A stretch of DNA of 64,000 nt from Zhengella mangrovi (GTDB lineage Bacteria; Pseudomonadota; Alphaproteobacteria; Rhizobiales; Rhizobiaceae): positions 620,001 through 684,000 of the forward strand of contig NZ_PDVP01000001.1 in NCBI RefSeq assembly GCF_002727065.1. Direction: 5' to 3'. Position 1 is the stretch's first letter; every line of letters begins with the position of its first letter. Both the position numbers and the translations under genes were made by a program. Under the pieces are notes generated by a model. It saw only the letters and a list, made by a program, of their open reading frames with translations, did not search any database and was not told where the DNA came from. Positions 28,968-38,635 of the stretch are shown piece by piece.

Positions 28968-29510
28968 TCAGGCCGCGATCGGCTCTTTCTCGTCCAGGTC
29001 AGCGAGAATGTTCTGCGGTGACGACACGCCGTAGGGGTCGCTGTCACAATTGTCGGAATAGCCCTCTTCCTCGAACCACTTATCCACGACGCCATCGTTG
29101 ATGACGGCGCCATAGCGCCACGAGCGCAGGCCGAAGCCGAGATTGTCCTTGCGGACCAGCATGCCCATCTTGCGCGTGAATTCGCCCGAGCCGTCCGGGA
29201 TCAACTTGATGCTCTCGATGCCCTGCGCCTTTCCCCAGGCGTTCATCACGAAGGCGTCGTTGACCGAAATGCAGTAGATCTCGTCGATGCCCTTCGCCTT
29301 GAACGAGCCGGCGAGCTTCTCGAAATCCGGAAGCTGGTAGGTCGAGCAGGTCGGCGTGAACGCGCCGGGCAGCGAGAACAGCACTACCCGCTTGCCCTTG
29401 AAATAATCGTCCGATGTCACGTCCTGCCAACGGTACGGGTTCGGACCTGCGATGGATTCGTCGCGGACACGGGTGTGGAAGGTGACGTCGGGAACACGCC
29501 GTCCAAGCAT
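28968..29510 (-). CDS. peroxiredoxin (Prx5-like)
   Basis: Thiol peroxidase reducing H2O2 or organic peroxides. 180 residues; peroxidatic Cys in [20 protein letters not shown] (PxxxTxxC), later Cys residues in IYCISVND and [12 protein letters not shown] at 29510 ([11 protein letters not shown]) chosen over the longer extension, which runs through an inverted repeat. Its own upstream palindrome and downstream terminator mark it as a separately regulated unit lodged between the two urease gene blocks. Confidence 0.92.
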   Translation of the reverse strand: MLGRRVPDVTFHTRVRDESIAGPNPYRWQDVTSDDYFKGKRVVLFSLPGAFTPTCSTYQLPDFEKLAGSFKAKGIDEIYCISVNDAFVMNAWGKAQGIESIKLIPDGSGEFTRKMGMLVRKDNLGFGLRSWRYGAVINDGVVDKWFEEEGYSDNCDSDPYGVSSPQNILADLDEKEPIAA

Positions 29511-29569
29511 GGAGAACTCCTTGAATGTCGGAGGGCAGGGCGCCGGGAGGAGGCCATGCCCGAAAGAGG

Positions 29570-29612
29570 ATATGTTGCATTGCACTAGTGCATTGAGTGC
29601 ATTGCAACATAT
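29570..29612. promoter_or_regulatory. inverted repeat with triple TGCATTG motif upstream of the peroxiredoxin gene
   Basis: Perfect 10-bp arms ATATGTTGCA (29570-29579) / TGCAACATAT (29603-29612) enclose three direct TGCATTG copies at 29576, 29589 and 29598. It lies 60 bp before the peroxiredoxin start. An operator for a redox- or metal-responsive regulator is plausible; no regulator is assigned. Confidence 0.65.
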
Positions 29613-29699
29613 CCGGACGGTGCATCCTCCGCCAGCGCCGAAACCGGGTTTCCCGTTGATATCCGCTGGTTTGTCGCGATCGCGGTTCGCCGGCGGCTG

Positions 29700-29996
29700 T
29701 CAGAGCGTCTCGATCCGCTCTGGATGGATCACTTCCACGCTGCGGCTTTCCACCAGGCCCGCCGTCGCTTCGCGAAAGGCCTTCATGTGCGGCCGCGTGA
29801 AATGGGCTTCCAGGTCGTCGCGGCTCTTCCACTGCTCCACGAACACCACGCGGTTGGAATTCGTCACGCTGGCGTTGAGGTCGTAGACGACGCATCCGGG
29901 CTCGGCGCGCGTACCTTCGATGCAATGCATGGCGGCGTCGCGGAACGCGTCCAGCGCGCCCGGCTTCAGGGTGATGGTGGCGATGACATGGATCAT
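29700..29996 (-). CDS. antibiotic biosynthesis monooxygenase (ABM) domain protein
   Basis: 98-residue dimeric alpha/beta-barrel protein of the YgiN/ABM type: MIHVIATITLKPGALDAF, EPGCVVYDLNASV, VVFVEQWKSRDDLEAHFTRPHM. Such proteins act as cofactor-free quinol monooxygenases or reactive-metabolite handlers; the role here is unknown. It follows ridA by 43 bp, at the tail of the ureDABC unit. Confidence 0.85.
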   Translation of the reverse strand: MIHVIATITLKPGALDAFRDAAMHCIEGTRAEPGCVVYDLNASVTNSNRVVFVEQWKSRDDLEAHFTRPHMKAFREATAGLVESRSVEVIHPERIETL

Positions 29997-30039
29997 GAAG
30001 GCTCCTCCCTCGGCGAACATGGCGACCGCCAGGGCCGCA

Positions 30040-30426
30040 TCACTCCACTATACAATCCACTTCCAGTTCCACCAGCCATTCCGGATCGACAAAGGCGGAG
30101 ACGGCCATCACAGTGGTCACGGGCCTGATCTGCGAGAAGGCCTCGCCATGGGCACGCGCCGCTTCCTTCCAGCAGGCAATGTCCGTGACGAGAATGCGGG
30201 TGCGAACGGCATGTTCCAGCGTCCCGCCTGCCTCTTCGATCGCCGCCCTGGCGATCTCGATGCAGCGCTTCATCTGGCCGTAGGCATCACCGGGCGAGGC
30301 ATTGCCGCCACCGGCCTTGATCGGCGCCGTTCCTGCCACCGAGATCGAATTGCCAACGCGAACGGCACGGGAAAATCCGATTTCCGGTTCCAGGTAGGAG
30401 CCGGAGGAAACAAGCCTGCGGGTCAT
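30040..30426 (-). CDS. RidA family (YjgF/YER057c) enamine/imine deaminase-like protein
   Basis: 128-residue trimeric-family protein. N-terminal GFSRAVRVGNSISVAGTAP, central MKRCIEIARAAIEEAG, Arg in VRTRILVTDI (the canonical catalytic Arg position), and C-terminal VSAFVDPEWLVELEVDCIV, with the conserved Glu replaced by the context of this subfamily. RidA proteins hydrolyse reactive 2-aminoacrylate-type enamines to ammonia and keto acid. It starts 9 bp after ureC, so it is cotranscribed. Confidence 0.88.
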   Translation of the reverse strand: MTRRLVSSGSYLEPEIGFSRAVRVGNSISVAGTAPIKAGGGNASPGDAYGQMKRCIEIARAAIEEAGGTLEHAVRTRILVTDIACWKEAARAHGEAFSQIRPVTTVMAVSAFVDPEWLVELEVDCIVE

Positions 30427-30435
30427 CGACGGTCC

Positions 30436-32148
<1,713 letters not shown>

Positions 32149-32162
32149 GGATGTCTCTCCGG

Positions 32163-32555
32163 TCAGTTCTCTTCGCCCAGAAGACGCAGGTCTTCTGTGC
32201 GCTGGCGGGTCAGCCGTTCGCGGCAGGCATAGATGAGTTGCGGTTCCATCGATCCGCCATGCGCCTGGTAGCCCTCCGCGGCGCAGGCCTTGTCGCGGAA
32301 GTCGATCCAGGCCCGCTGGGCGTCCCGCAGCATGGCGGAGGCGCCCTTCTCGTCGCCGAGTGCGGAGTCGAGTTCCTTCATGGCTTTCTGGGCTATGCCA
32401 TAGGCCAGGTTCAGGTCCTCGTCGGCGGCCTGCCAGGCCTGTTCCGCGCAGAAGGTCATTTCCATCTGTGTTTGCGGTTCCTGGCAATTCACGTCCTGCG
32501 CCAGCGCGGGCATGGCGGCGCCGAGGAGCATCAGCGTGGCGAAAAGGGTTTTCAT
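32163..32555 (-). CDS. LprI-like (DUF1311) exported protein
   Basis: 130 residues with signal peptide ([20 protein letters not shown]) and the LprI/DUF1311 pattern of paired cysteines: [46 protein letters not shown]. The family contains lysozyme inhibitors, but most members are uncharacterised. Start overlaps the ureB stop by 4 bp and ureC follows 14 bp later, so it is an integral urease-operon gene. Confidence 0.85.
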   Translation of the reverse strand: MKTLFATLMLLGAAMPALAQDVNCQEPQTQMEMTFCAEQAWQAADEDLNLAYGIAQKAMKELDSALGDEKGASAMLRDAQRAWIDFRDKACAAEGYQAHGGSMEPQLIYACRERLTRQRTEDLRLLGEEN

Positions 32556-32857
32556 AGCGGCCCCATCACGTTCTGGCGGAACCCGTAGACCGTGCGCCCG
32601 CCCGAGAGGGGAACGAGGGTCACCTCGCGGCTCTGGCCCGGTTCGAACCGCACCGCCGTCCCCGCCGCGATGTCGAGGCGGAAACCGCGTGCCTTGGCCC
32701 GGTCGAAATCGAGGGCCGGGTTGGTTTCGAAGAAATGGTAATGCGAGCCCACTTGCACAGGCCGGTCGCCGGTATTGGCGACCATCAGCGTCACGGTAGG
32801 CTGGCCGGCATTGAGTTCAATGTCGCCGCCTGCGGTAATCACTTCACCCGGGATCAT
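32552..32857 (-). CDS. ureB: urease subunit beta
   Basis: Small structural subunit of the UreABC trimer, 101 residues. [16 protein letters not shown] at the start, [20 protein letters not shown] in the core, [16 protein letters not shown]. Two consecutive ATG codons exist; the second (32857) gives better spacing to AAGGAGG. Stop overlaps the LprI-like gene. Confidence 0.98.
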   Translation of the reverse strand: MIPGEVITAGGDIELNAGQPTVTLMVANTGDRPVQVGSHYHFFETNPALDFDRAKARGFRLDIAAGTAVRFEPGQSREVTLVPLSGGRTVYGFRQNVMGPL

Positions 32858-32868
32858 CATGTCCTCCT

Positions 32869-33456
32869 TCAGCCGGCGAAGGCGAGTGCAAGGCCGCCGA
32901 TGAGCGTGGCGCCACCGGCAGCCCGGATGGCCAGCCGTCCGGCTTGGTCGCCAGCCAGCCGCTTCAGGCCGAGGCCCAGGGCCGCGCCGGTAGCGTGCAG
33001 GAAGGTGGTCGTGACGGCAAACCCGGCGGCATAGGGCAGTATCCCGGCCATGCCGATTTCCGCGCCATGGGCATTGCCGTGGAAGAGGGCGAAGAAGCCG
33101 GCCAGCACCAGGCCCCAGCTGGCCGGAACCGGTGTCGCCATGGCTACGACAAGGCCGAGCGTCACGACGGAAGCCAGGATCACGGGTTCCACGAATGGCA
33201 GGGCGAACCCGCCGAGCGAAAGCGCGAAGCCGCCAAGCATGGCCGCAACGAAGCCCGCCGGCATGGTCCAGACAGCCTTTCCGCCGGTTGCCGCACCGAA
33301 CAGGCCGACGGCGATCATGGCCAGCACGTGGTCCAGGCCGAACATGGGATGTGACAACCCGGCAGCCAGCGAGCCGTGCTCGAGCGGGTTGAAGTGCGCG
33401 AATGCCGGCGCTGACGATGCCAGGATTGCCGCGAGAGCGAGTAGGCCGCGTTTCAT
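32869..33456 (-). CDS. ureJ: HupE/UreJ family nickel permease
   Basis: 195-residue membrane protein, signal-like first helix then about six hydrophobic segments. Metal motifs [16 protein letters not shown] near the N-terminus and [11 protein letters not shown] in the middle are typical of HupE/UreJ secondary nickel (or cobalt) transporters. It lies 11 bp before ureB and overlaps the HD gene by 4 bp. Provides nickel for the enzyme encoded around it, by context. Confidence 0.92.
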   Translation of the reverse strand: MKRGLLALAAILASSAPAFAHFNPLEHGSLAAGLSHPMFGLDHVLAMIAVGLFGAATGGKAVWTMPAGFVAAMLGGFALSLGGFALPFVEPVILASVVTLGLVVAMATPVPASWGLVLAGFFALFHGNAHGAEIGMAGILPYAAGFAVTTTFLHATGAALGLGLKRLAGDQAGRLAIRAAGGATLIGGLALAFAG

Positions 33457-34127
33457 GTCTTGTTCCCCTTCCTGGATTTGCCTTTCCGGCGTGGTGACTT
33501 GGATTTCGACTTGTCCTCGATTTGCCGCTTGTGTGCTGCGGCGATCTCCTGGTCGAGGCGCTCGGCAGACCGGTCGAAGCGGGCTTCCAGGTCCGGCGCC
33601 AGTCCACGGCACACCGCCACGACGCGCCGGGCCCACTTCAGGTAGCGTTCGTTGCCCCGTAGGTCGAACCGCTCGCCTGGCAGGCCGATCAGGTCTTCCA
33701 CGTTGGAAGTCTTGTCGGCGAGTTTCAGCAGCTTGACACGCGGTCCGCACTCCAGCGTGTGCGTCACCTGACGGTCGCGCCGTGCCTTGCCCTTAAGGTC
33801 CGGCGGGTCGGTCACGTCGGCGACCAGTCCGGCAACCTCCGGCCCGAAAAGGGTCATCACGTCCTCAAGGGTAAACTCGGTTTCCTCGACCACGTCGTGC
33901 AGCCATGCGGCGGTCACCAGCACGGGGTCGAGTGGCTCGAGCGCGGCCGTGAAGGCTGCCACCTCGGCCAGGTGATTGACGTAGGGTTCCCCGGAATCGG
34001 ATCGCACCTGGCCCGCGTGCGCCCGCGCGGCGAACAGGGCCGCATCGGCAACCATGCGCAGGTCGGCAGCACGCAGGCTGCGGTCAGCGCCGGCGTCGTT
34101 CGCGGGAGAGATCGGCGGAACGCGCAT
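33453..34127 (-). CDS. HD-domain phosphohydrolase, MESH1/SpoT-hydrolase-like
   Basis: 224 residues. The fold matches the hydrolase half of RelA/SpoT proteins: [20 protein letters not shown], the HD pair in [19 protein letters not shown], and [16 protein letters not shown]. No synthetase, TGS or ACT domain follows; instead there is a Lys/Arg/Ser-rich tail ([20 protein letters not shown]). Likely substrate is (p)ppGpp or NADPH, as for stand-alone small alarmone hydrolases; not proven. It is embedded in the urease operon: 5 bp after ureA, overlapping ureJ by 4 bp. Confidence 0.82.
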   Translation of the reverse strand: MRVPPISPANDAGADRSLRAADLRMVADAALFAARAHAGQVRSDSGEPYVNHLAEVAAFTAALEPLDPVLVTAAWLHDVVEETEFTLEDVMTLFGPEVAGLVADVTDPPDLKGKARRDRQVTHTLECGPRVKLLKLADKTSNVEDLIGLPGERFDLRGNERYLKWARRVVAVCRGLAPDLEARFDRSAERLDQEIAAAHKRQIEDKSKSKSPRRKGKSRKGNKT

Positions 34128-34132
34128 CAGAC

Positions 34133-34435
34133 CTACCGGATCGGCTCGTGCACGGTCACGAGCTTGGTGCCATCCGGGAAGGTGGCCTCCACCTGCACGT
34201 CGTGGATCATCTCGGCCACGCCCTCCATCACCTGGTCGCGCGTGATGACATGGGCACCGGCTTCCATCAGGTCCGCGACCGGACGCCCGTCGCGCGCGCC
34301 TTCCACCACGAAGTCGGTGATGAGCGCGATCGCTTCCGGGTGATTGAGCTTGACGCCCCGCTCCAGGCGCCGCCGCGCCACCATTGCCGCCATCGAAATC
34401 AGCAGCTTGTCCTTTTCGCGCGGTGTCAGGATCAT
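34133..34435 (-). CDS. ureA: urease subunit gamma
   Basis: 100-residue structural subunit: [60 protein letters not shown]. Full length, 15 bp after ureD. Confidence 0.99.
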   Translation of the reverse strand: MILTPREKDKLLISMAAMVARRRLERGVKLNHPEAIALITDFVVEGARDGRPVADLMEAGAHVITRDQVMEGVAEMIHDVQVEATFPDGTKLVTVHEPIR

Positions 34436-34450
34436 TCGTTTCTCACTCCG

Positions 34451-35299
34451 TCACAGTGACCATATTTTGGGCAGTGGTGCCCCTTCGTTGAGCAGCGACA
34501 AGGCGGGCACGAGCCCTTTCCGGAGCGCTACGCTGTCCCGTGCCACGAACCTCGCAAGAAGCTTGCCAGACCCGGCCACCCGCCAGAAGGATGCGCTGGA
34601 TTGGACCGCTGGACAAGCAGCCAGTTGATCGCGCAACGGGCCGGCAAGGCCTTCCGCCGTCTCGGACACCAGAAGCACGGTGGCGACCGCGATCTCGCCG
34701 CCTGCCACCGCGGGGAGTGCCAGCGCGCCGTCGACGTCGCCTTCCAGGCGCAGGTTGTCGGCGTGGACCAGCTTCCCGTCCCGGCGGATCCGCCAGCGGT
34801 CCGAAAACAGTGCTTCGCGCACCCTCTCGCCGTGCGCCTGGCGGCCGAAGATCGTGGCCTCGACGGCCAGCAACCGCGCGTCCGGTGCGAGATCGGCATC
34901 CAGACGGCGCATCAGGCGCGCCCGCTCGAACACGATGGTTTCCTGTGGCAGCCATGCCAGCGACGCCCTGTCGCCAACCTTCAGCGAGACCGTCATGTCG
35001 GCTGTTCCGGCCGAGGCCTTGTAGACTTTCTCGCAGGCCTGGGTGGTCAGCGTCAGCGCTGTTCCTGCCCCGGCATCGATGTCCCACGCAAGCCGGTCAC
35101 CGCCGGTCAGACCGCCGGACGTGTTGATGAGAACGGCTTCCATGGCCGCCTGTCCGGGCAGGCGCGGAATGCGGATTTTCGCCGCGCCTTCCTGGTAGAA
35201 CGTGTCCAGCCGGGTCTGCCCGTTAACCGTTTTCACGGCCATGCGTCCGGTGCCGGACGTACGCTGCAAGGCAGGCGGAAGGGGCAGGGTCTGGTTCAT
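34451..35299 (-). CDS. ureD: urease accessory protein UreD
   Basis: 282-residue scaffold that docks UreF-UreG on the apoenzyme. Seen: GAAKIRIPRLP, LINTSGGLTGGDRLAWDI (family signature), TQACEKVYKAS, LAWLPQETIVFERARL. First gene of the ureDA-HD-ureJ-ureB-lprI-ureC-ridA-ABM run, with a sigma-54 promoter just upstream. Confidence 0.97.
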   Translation of the reverse strand: MNQTLPLPPALQRTSGTGRMAVKTVNGQTRLDTFYQEGAAKIRIPRLPGQAAMEAVLINTSGGLTGGDRLAWDIDAGAGTALTLTTQACEKVYKASAGTADMTVSLKVGDRASLAWLPQETIVFERARLMRRLDADLAPDARLLAVEATIFGRQAHGERVREALFSDRWRIRRDGKLVHADNLRLEGDVDGALALPAVAGGEIAVATVLLVSETAEGLAGPLRDQLAACPAVQSSASFWRVAGSGKLLARFVARDSVALRKGLVPALSLLNEGAPLPKIWSL

Positions 35300-35330
35300 C
35301 GGGCTCCAACTCGGTCTCGATGCATGAAAC

Positions 35331-35350
35331 GTTGCAAGCCACGTGCCATC
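35331..35350 (-). promoter_or_regulatory. sigma-54 (RpoN) promoter for the urease operon
   Basis: Minus strand reads TGGCAC-N5-TTGCAA, with the invariant GG (35347-35346) and GC (35335-35334) exactly 10 bp apart. It lies about 32 bp upstream of the ureD ATG. It fits the RpoN consensus at all key bases. An NtrC enhancer was not identified. Confidence 0.82.
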
Positions 35351-35360
35351 TGTCGAGGGC

Positions 35361-35975
35361 TTAGGAAACGATCACGTCGCCATCCACGGATTCGGAAACG
35401 ACCAGCCGCGCGTTGGGAATGTCGTTGGAGAGCGCCCGCGCGCGTGCAGCGTCAGGATCGAGGCCATGGTCGAGCCACCGTTGGATCAGCCGGCGCTCCA
35501 GTTCCTCCTCAGGCACGTCAAGAAAGACGGTGAGGTCGAAATGGCGCCGCAGGTCCCGCCAGCCGGGCCGGTCGAGCAGCAGGTAGTTGCCCTCGACGAT
35601 GCGGATCGGCGTCGCGGCGGACACGATTGCGGCACCTGCCCGGGCCAGGTCCGCCGACCGGTCGAAGACCGGGATCGCGACGGCATCCTCGCTCTGCAGG
35701 CGCGCCATGAGCGCGCCGAAACCGGCAACGTCGAACGTCTGCGGCGCGCCCTTCACGGCCATCTGTCCGCGGGCTTCCAGGATGGCATTGTCGAAATGGA
35801 ACCCGTCCATCGGCACGACGACCGCCCGGCTGCCGAGCGCATCGGCGAGCCTCCCCGCCAGCGTCGACTTGCCCGCGCCCGGCGCACCGGCGACGGCCAC
35901 GGTGAAGCGGTCGCGTCCCTCCGCCTTGGCAGCCACCAGCCGCGCCAGGTCGTCGAACGTCATCCGTTGCGGCAT
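35361..35975 (-). CDS. frcK: FrcK-like nucleoside/sugar kinase (P-loop, PanK/UdK fold)
   Basis: 204 residues. Walker A VAGAPGAGKSTLAGRLADAL, substrate loop VVPMDGFHFDNAIL, EGNYLLLDRPGW, and lid HFDLTVFLDVPEEELERRLI. Matches the putative kinase at the end of rhizobial frcBCAK operons; its phosphorylation substrate is not established. ATG at 35975 overlaps the isomerase stop (TGATG). Confidence 0.85.
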   Translation of the reverse strand: MPQRMTFDDLARLVAAKAEGRDRFTVAVAGAPGAGKSTLAGRLADALGSRAVVVPMDGFHFDNAILEARGQMAVKGAPQTFDVAGFGALMARLQSEDAVAIPVFDRSADLARAGAAIVSAATPIRIVEGNYLLLDRPGWRDLRRHFDLTVFLDVPEEELERRLIQRWLDHGLDPDAARARALSNDIPNARLVVSESVDGDVIVS

Positions 35976-36655
35976 CACGCCAGCCATGTCCGGTAATCGG
36001 AGACAAGCAGGTGGCTCGGCGGGCAATCTTCCTCGATGGTGGAAAACCGGTCGATCGGCTCGGCGAAGATATTGTCGGTCTCGTCGTCGTTGACGGTGGA
36101 GACCTCGCCGATCAGCACGTCCTTTTCCTCGGCCCAGAAGGCGTGCCACACGCCGGGCAGAAGCGTCACGCTCTCGCCCGGGTCGAGCATCAGGATGCCG
36201 CCGGCGTCGAGCACGCGTTCCACCCCGTCGCAGGGAACGCGCACCGTCGCGTCCCGGTCGATGGAGCCGTCCGGCGCACTCATGAACAGTTCGATGGCCA
36301 GCCGCCCGCCGCCGCGGTTGATGATGTCTTCCGCCTTGATGACGTGACGGTGCATGGGCGAAAGCTGCTCGCGCCGCGAGATCATGATCTTCTCGGCGTA
36401 GAGCATGCCCCGTCCGGAAGCGAGATCGGCCGCCCGGCCGTTGCGCACGGTGAACAGGAACAGCCCGAGGTCGTCGAAACGGCCCTTGCCGTAATCGGTG
36501 ATGTCCCAGCCCAGCCGCGCGTCCACGATGCCGGACGGCTTGCGCTCCTTCAGGTCCTCCGGAGACCAGGAGGCAAACGGCGGCAGCACGTAGCCATGTG
36601 ACCGGATAAAATGGTCGGCTTCGGCGATGATCTCGTTGACACGGCTGCGTTTCAT
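35975..36655 (-). CDS. D-lyxose/D-mannose isomerase-like cupin protein
   Basis: 226 residues, cupin fold. Metal ligands are recognisable in SPMHRHVIKAEDIINRGGG (His-x-His...Glu) and LLPGVWHAFWAEE (His). N-terminal KRSRVNEIIAEADHFIRSHG and DYGKGRFDDLGLFLFTVRNG resemble D-lyxose isomerases, which interconvert D-lyxose/D-xylulose and D-mannose/D-fructose. It is inserted between frcA and frcK with 1-4 bp overlaps on both sides, so it belongs to the transport operon. Confidence 0.83.
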   Translation of the reverse strand: MKRSRVNEIIAEADHFIRSHGYVLPPFASWSPEDLKERKPSGIVDARLGWDITDYGKGRFDDLGLFLFTVRNGRAADLASGRGMLYAEKIMISRREQLSPMHRHVIKAEDIINRGGGRLAIELFMSAPDGSIDRDATVRVPCDGVERVLDAGGILMLDPGESVTLLPGVWHAFWAEEKDVLIGEVSTVNDDETDNIFAEPIDRFSTIEEDCPPSHLLVSDYRTWLA

Positions 36656-37437
36656 CAGGCGGCCATCTCCTCCGGCGTCGGTTCCTTGGCACCCGTCATC
36701 AGCGCCACGGCGTCGGCCATGGTGTGCTGCTTGGGGTCGACCACGCAGAGCCGCCGGCCGAGCCGGTGCACGTGGATGCGGTCGGCCACTTCGAAGACAT
36801 GCGGCATGTTGTGGCTGATCAGGATGATCGGGATGCCGCGCGCCCGGACGTCGAGGATCAGTTCCAGCACGCGGCGCGATTCCTTTACGCCCAGGGCGGC
36901 CGTCGGTTCGTCCAGGATGATCACCTTGGAGCCGAAGGCCGCGGCGCGTGCCACGGCAACGCCCTGGCGCTGGCCGCCGGACAGGGTTTCGACCGGCTGG
37001 TTGATGTTCTGGATCGTCATCAGCCCGAGATCGGCCAGCTTCTGGCGCGAAAAGTCTTCCATCGCCTTGCGGTCGAGCTTGCGGAACAGCGAGCCCATCA
37101 TGCCTTGCGCCCGGATTTCGCGCCCCATGAACATGTTGTCGGCGATCGACAGGGCCGGGCTCATGGCGAGCGTCTGGTAGACGGTCTCGATACCGTGGCT
37201 CCGCGCGTCGTTGGGCGAGGCGAAGCTGACGCTGCGGCCGTCCAGCGAGATATCGCCGCTGTCGGGGATCACGGCCCCCGACAGCGCCTTGATGAGGGTC
37301 GACTTGCCGGCGCCGTTGTCGCCGATCACCGCCAGGATTTCGCCGGGCATCAGGTCGAAGTCGCAATTGTCCAGCGCGGTCACCTTGCCGTAGCGCTTGT
37401 TGAGACCGCGCGCTTTCAGGATGGGTTCGCTCGTCAT
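36655..37437 (-). CDS. frcA: sugar ABC transporter ATP-binding protein (FrcA-like)
   Basis: 260-residue single-domain ATPase of the CUT2 family. Walker A IGDNGAGKSTLIKALSG, signature ETLSGGQRQGVAVARAAAFG, Walker B KVIILDEPTAALGV, H-loop ILISHNMPHV. Only one ATPase domain, as in FrcA and unlike RbsA. Overlaps frcC by 4 bp (ATGA). Confidence 0.95.
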   Translation of the reverse strand: MTSEPILKARGLNKRYGKVTALDNCDFDLMPGEILAVIGDNGAGKSTLIKALSGAVIPDSGDISLDGRSVSFASPNDARSHGIETVYQTLAMSPALSIADNMFMGREIRAQGMMGSLFRKLDRKAMEDFSRQKLADLGLMTIQNINQPVETLSGGQRQGVAVARAAAFGSKVIILDEPTAALGVKESRRVLELILDVRARGIPIILISHNMPHVFEVADRIHVHRLGRRLCVVDPKQHTMADAVALMTGAKEPTPEEMAA

Positions 37438-38504
37438 GCTGTCACCTTTCTGATCCACTGGTCCACGGTTACCGCGCCGATGATGAGAACGCCGATGAGG
37501 AGATAGGTCCACTGCGGGTCGGCACCGGCCATGCGCAGGCCGAGTTCGAATACGCCGACGATGAGGGCGCCGAAGAAGGAACCGAGGATGGAGCCGCGTC
37601 CGCCGAACAGCGAGATGCCGCCGATCACCACCGCGGTGATGGATTGGATGTTGCCGATCACGCCGGTCGTCGCCGACGGCGAAACCGAGCCGTAGCGTCC
37701 GATCATCACCCATCCGGCCAGGCCGCAGATGAAGCCCACCAGCATGTAGACGCTCATCAGCGTGCCATGGACATTGACGCCGGAAAGACCGGCGGCCTCC
37801 GGATCGTCACCCACGGCATAGACATGCCGGCCCCAGGCCGTGGAGCGCAGGGCATAGGCGAGAACGAGCACCAGGACGATCATCAGGATGACGCCGAGCG
37901 TGAAGGTGGCGCCGCCGAACTGGAACTTGGCGCCGAGGAATTGCAGGAACGGCGCCTGTTCCTCGATGTCCTGCGCACGGATCGTCTCGTTGGCCGAGTA
38001 GAGATAGTTGGCCGCCAGCACGATCTGCCACATGCCCAGCGTCACGATGAAGGGCGGCAGCTTGACCCGGCTGACCAGCCAGCCATTCATGGCGCCGACC
38101 GCCGTGCCGAAGGCGAGCCCTGCGGCAACCGCCAGGAAGGGCGGAATGCCATAGCGGAACGTGAACTGTCCCATGATCACCGAGCACAGCACGGCCAGCG
38201 CTCCGACCGACAGGTCGATGCCCGCCGTCAGGATGACCAGGCTTTGCGCAGCCGCCAGCACGCCGACGATCTGGACCTGCTGCAGGATCAGCGTCATGGC
38301 GAAGGGCGAGAAGAACTTGCTGCCCAGCACGAAGCCGAACACGATGACCGCCGAAAGCAGCACGATCAGCGGAACCATGGACGGCGTTGAATGCAGCGCG
38401 TTCTGGATCCGGTTTCCGAATCCGCGATTGGTCTGATGGAACTCGGCGAATTTCTCGTCGCGACGGGTCTTGACCACGTCCTCGTAACTGTTGGTATCGG
38501 TCAC
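37434..38504 (-). CDS. frcC: sugar ABC transporter permease (FrcC-like)
   Basis: 356-residue CUT2 permease with about ten hydrophobic segments; LVILTAGIDLSVGALAVL and GGISLFGGRGSILGSFFGAL are the RbsC/FrcC-type signatures. Cytoplasmic N-terminal extension of about 45 residues. Separated from frcB by 131 bp with a strong hairpin. Confidence 0.95.
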   Translation of the reverse strand: MTDTNSYEDVVKTRRDEKFAEFHQTNRGFGNRIQNALHSTPSMVPLIVLLSAVIVFGFVLGSKFFSPFAMTLILQQVQIVGVLAAAQSLVILTAGIDLSVGALAVLCSVIMGQFTFRYGIPPFLAVAAGLAFGTAVGAMNGWLVSRVKLPPFIVTLGMWQIVLAANYLYSANETIRAQDIEEQAPFLQFLGAKFQFGGATFTLGVILMIVLVLVLAYALRSTAWGRHVYAVGDDPEAAGLSGVNVHGTLMSVYMLVGFICGLAGWVMIGRYGSVSPSATTGVIGNIQSITAVVIGGISLFGGRGSILGSFFGALIVGVFELGLRMAGADPQWTYLLIGVLIIGAVTVDQWIRKVTA

Positions 38505-38598
38505 GGCATCGTCCTCCCACGGACCATTGTTCGGACGACGGCATGGCCGTCCCGTTGGTCCTTGAGGTCAGTTTGCGGGTTTTGGGATTGTGCGTAAA

Positions 38599-38625
38599 GG
38601 TCAGGCGGGCCGAACCCGCCTGACC
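38599..38625 (-). terminator. frcB-frcC intergenic hairpin
   Basis: Perfect 11-bp stem GGTCAGGCGGG / CCCGCCTGACC with a 5-nt loop and only UUU after it on the minus strand. Probably stabilises the upstream binding-protein mRNA and partly terminates, giving FrcB excess. Confidence 0.65.
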
Positions 38626-38635
38626 GGTGCCGGGT

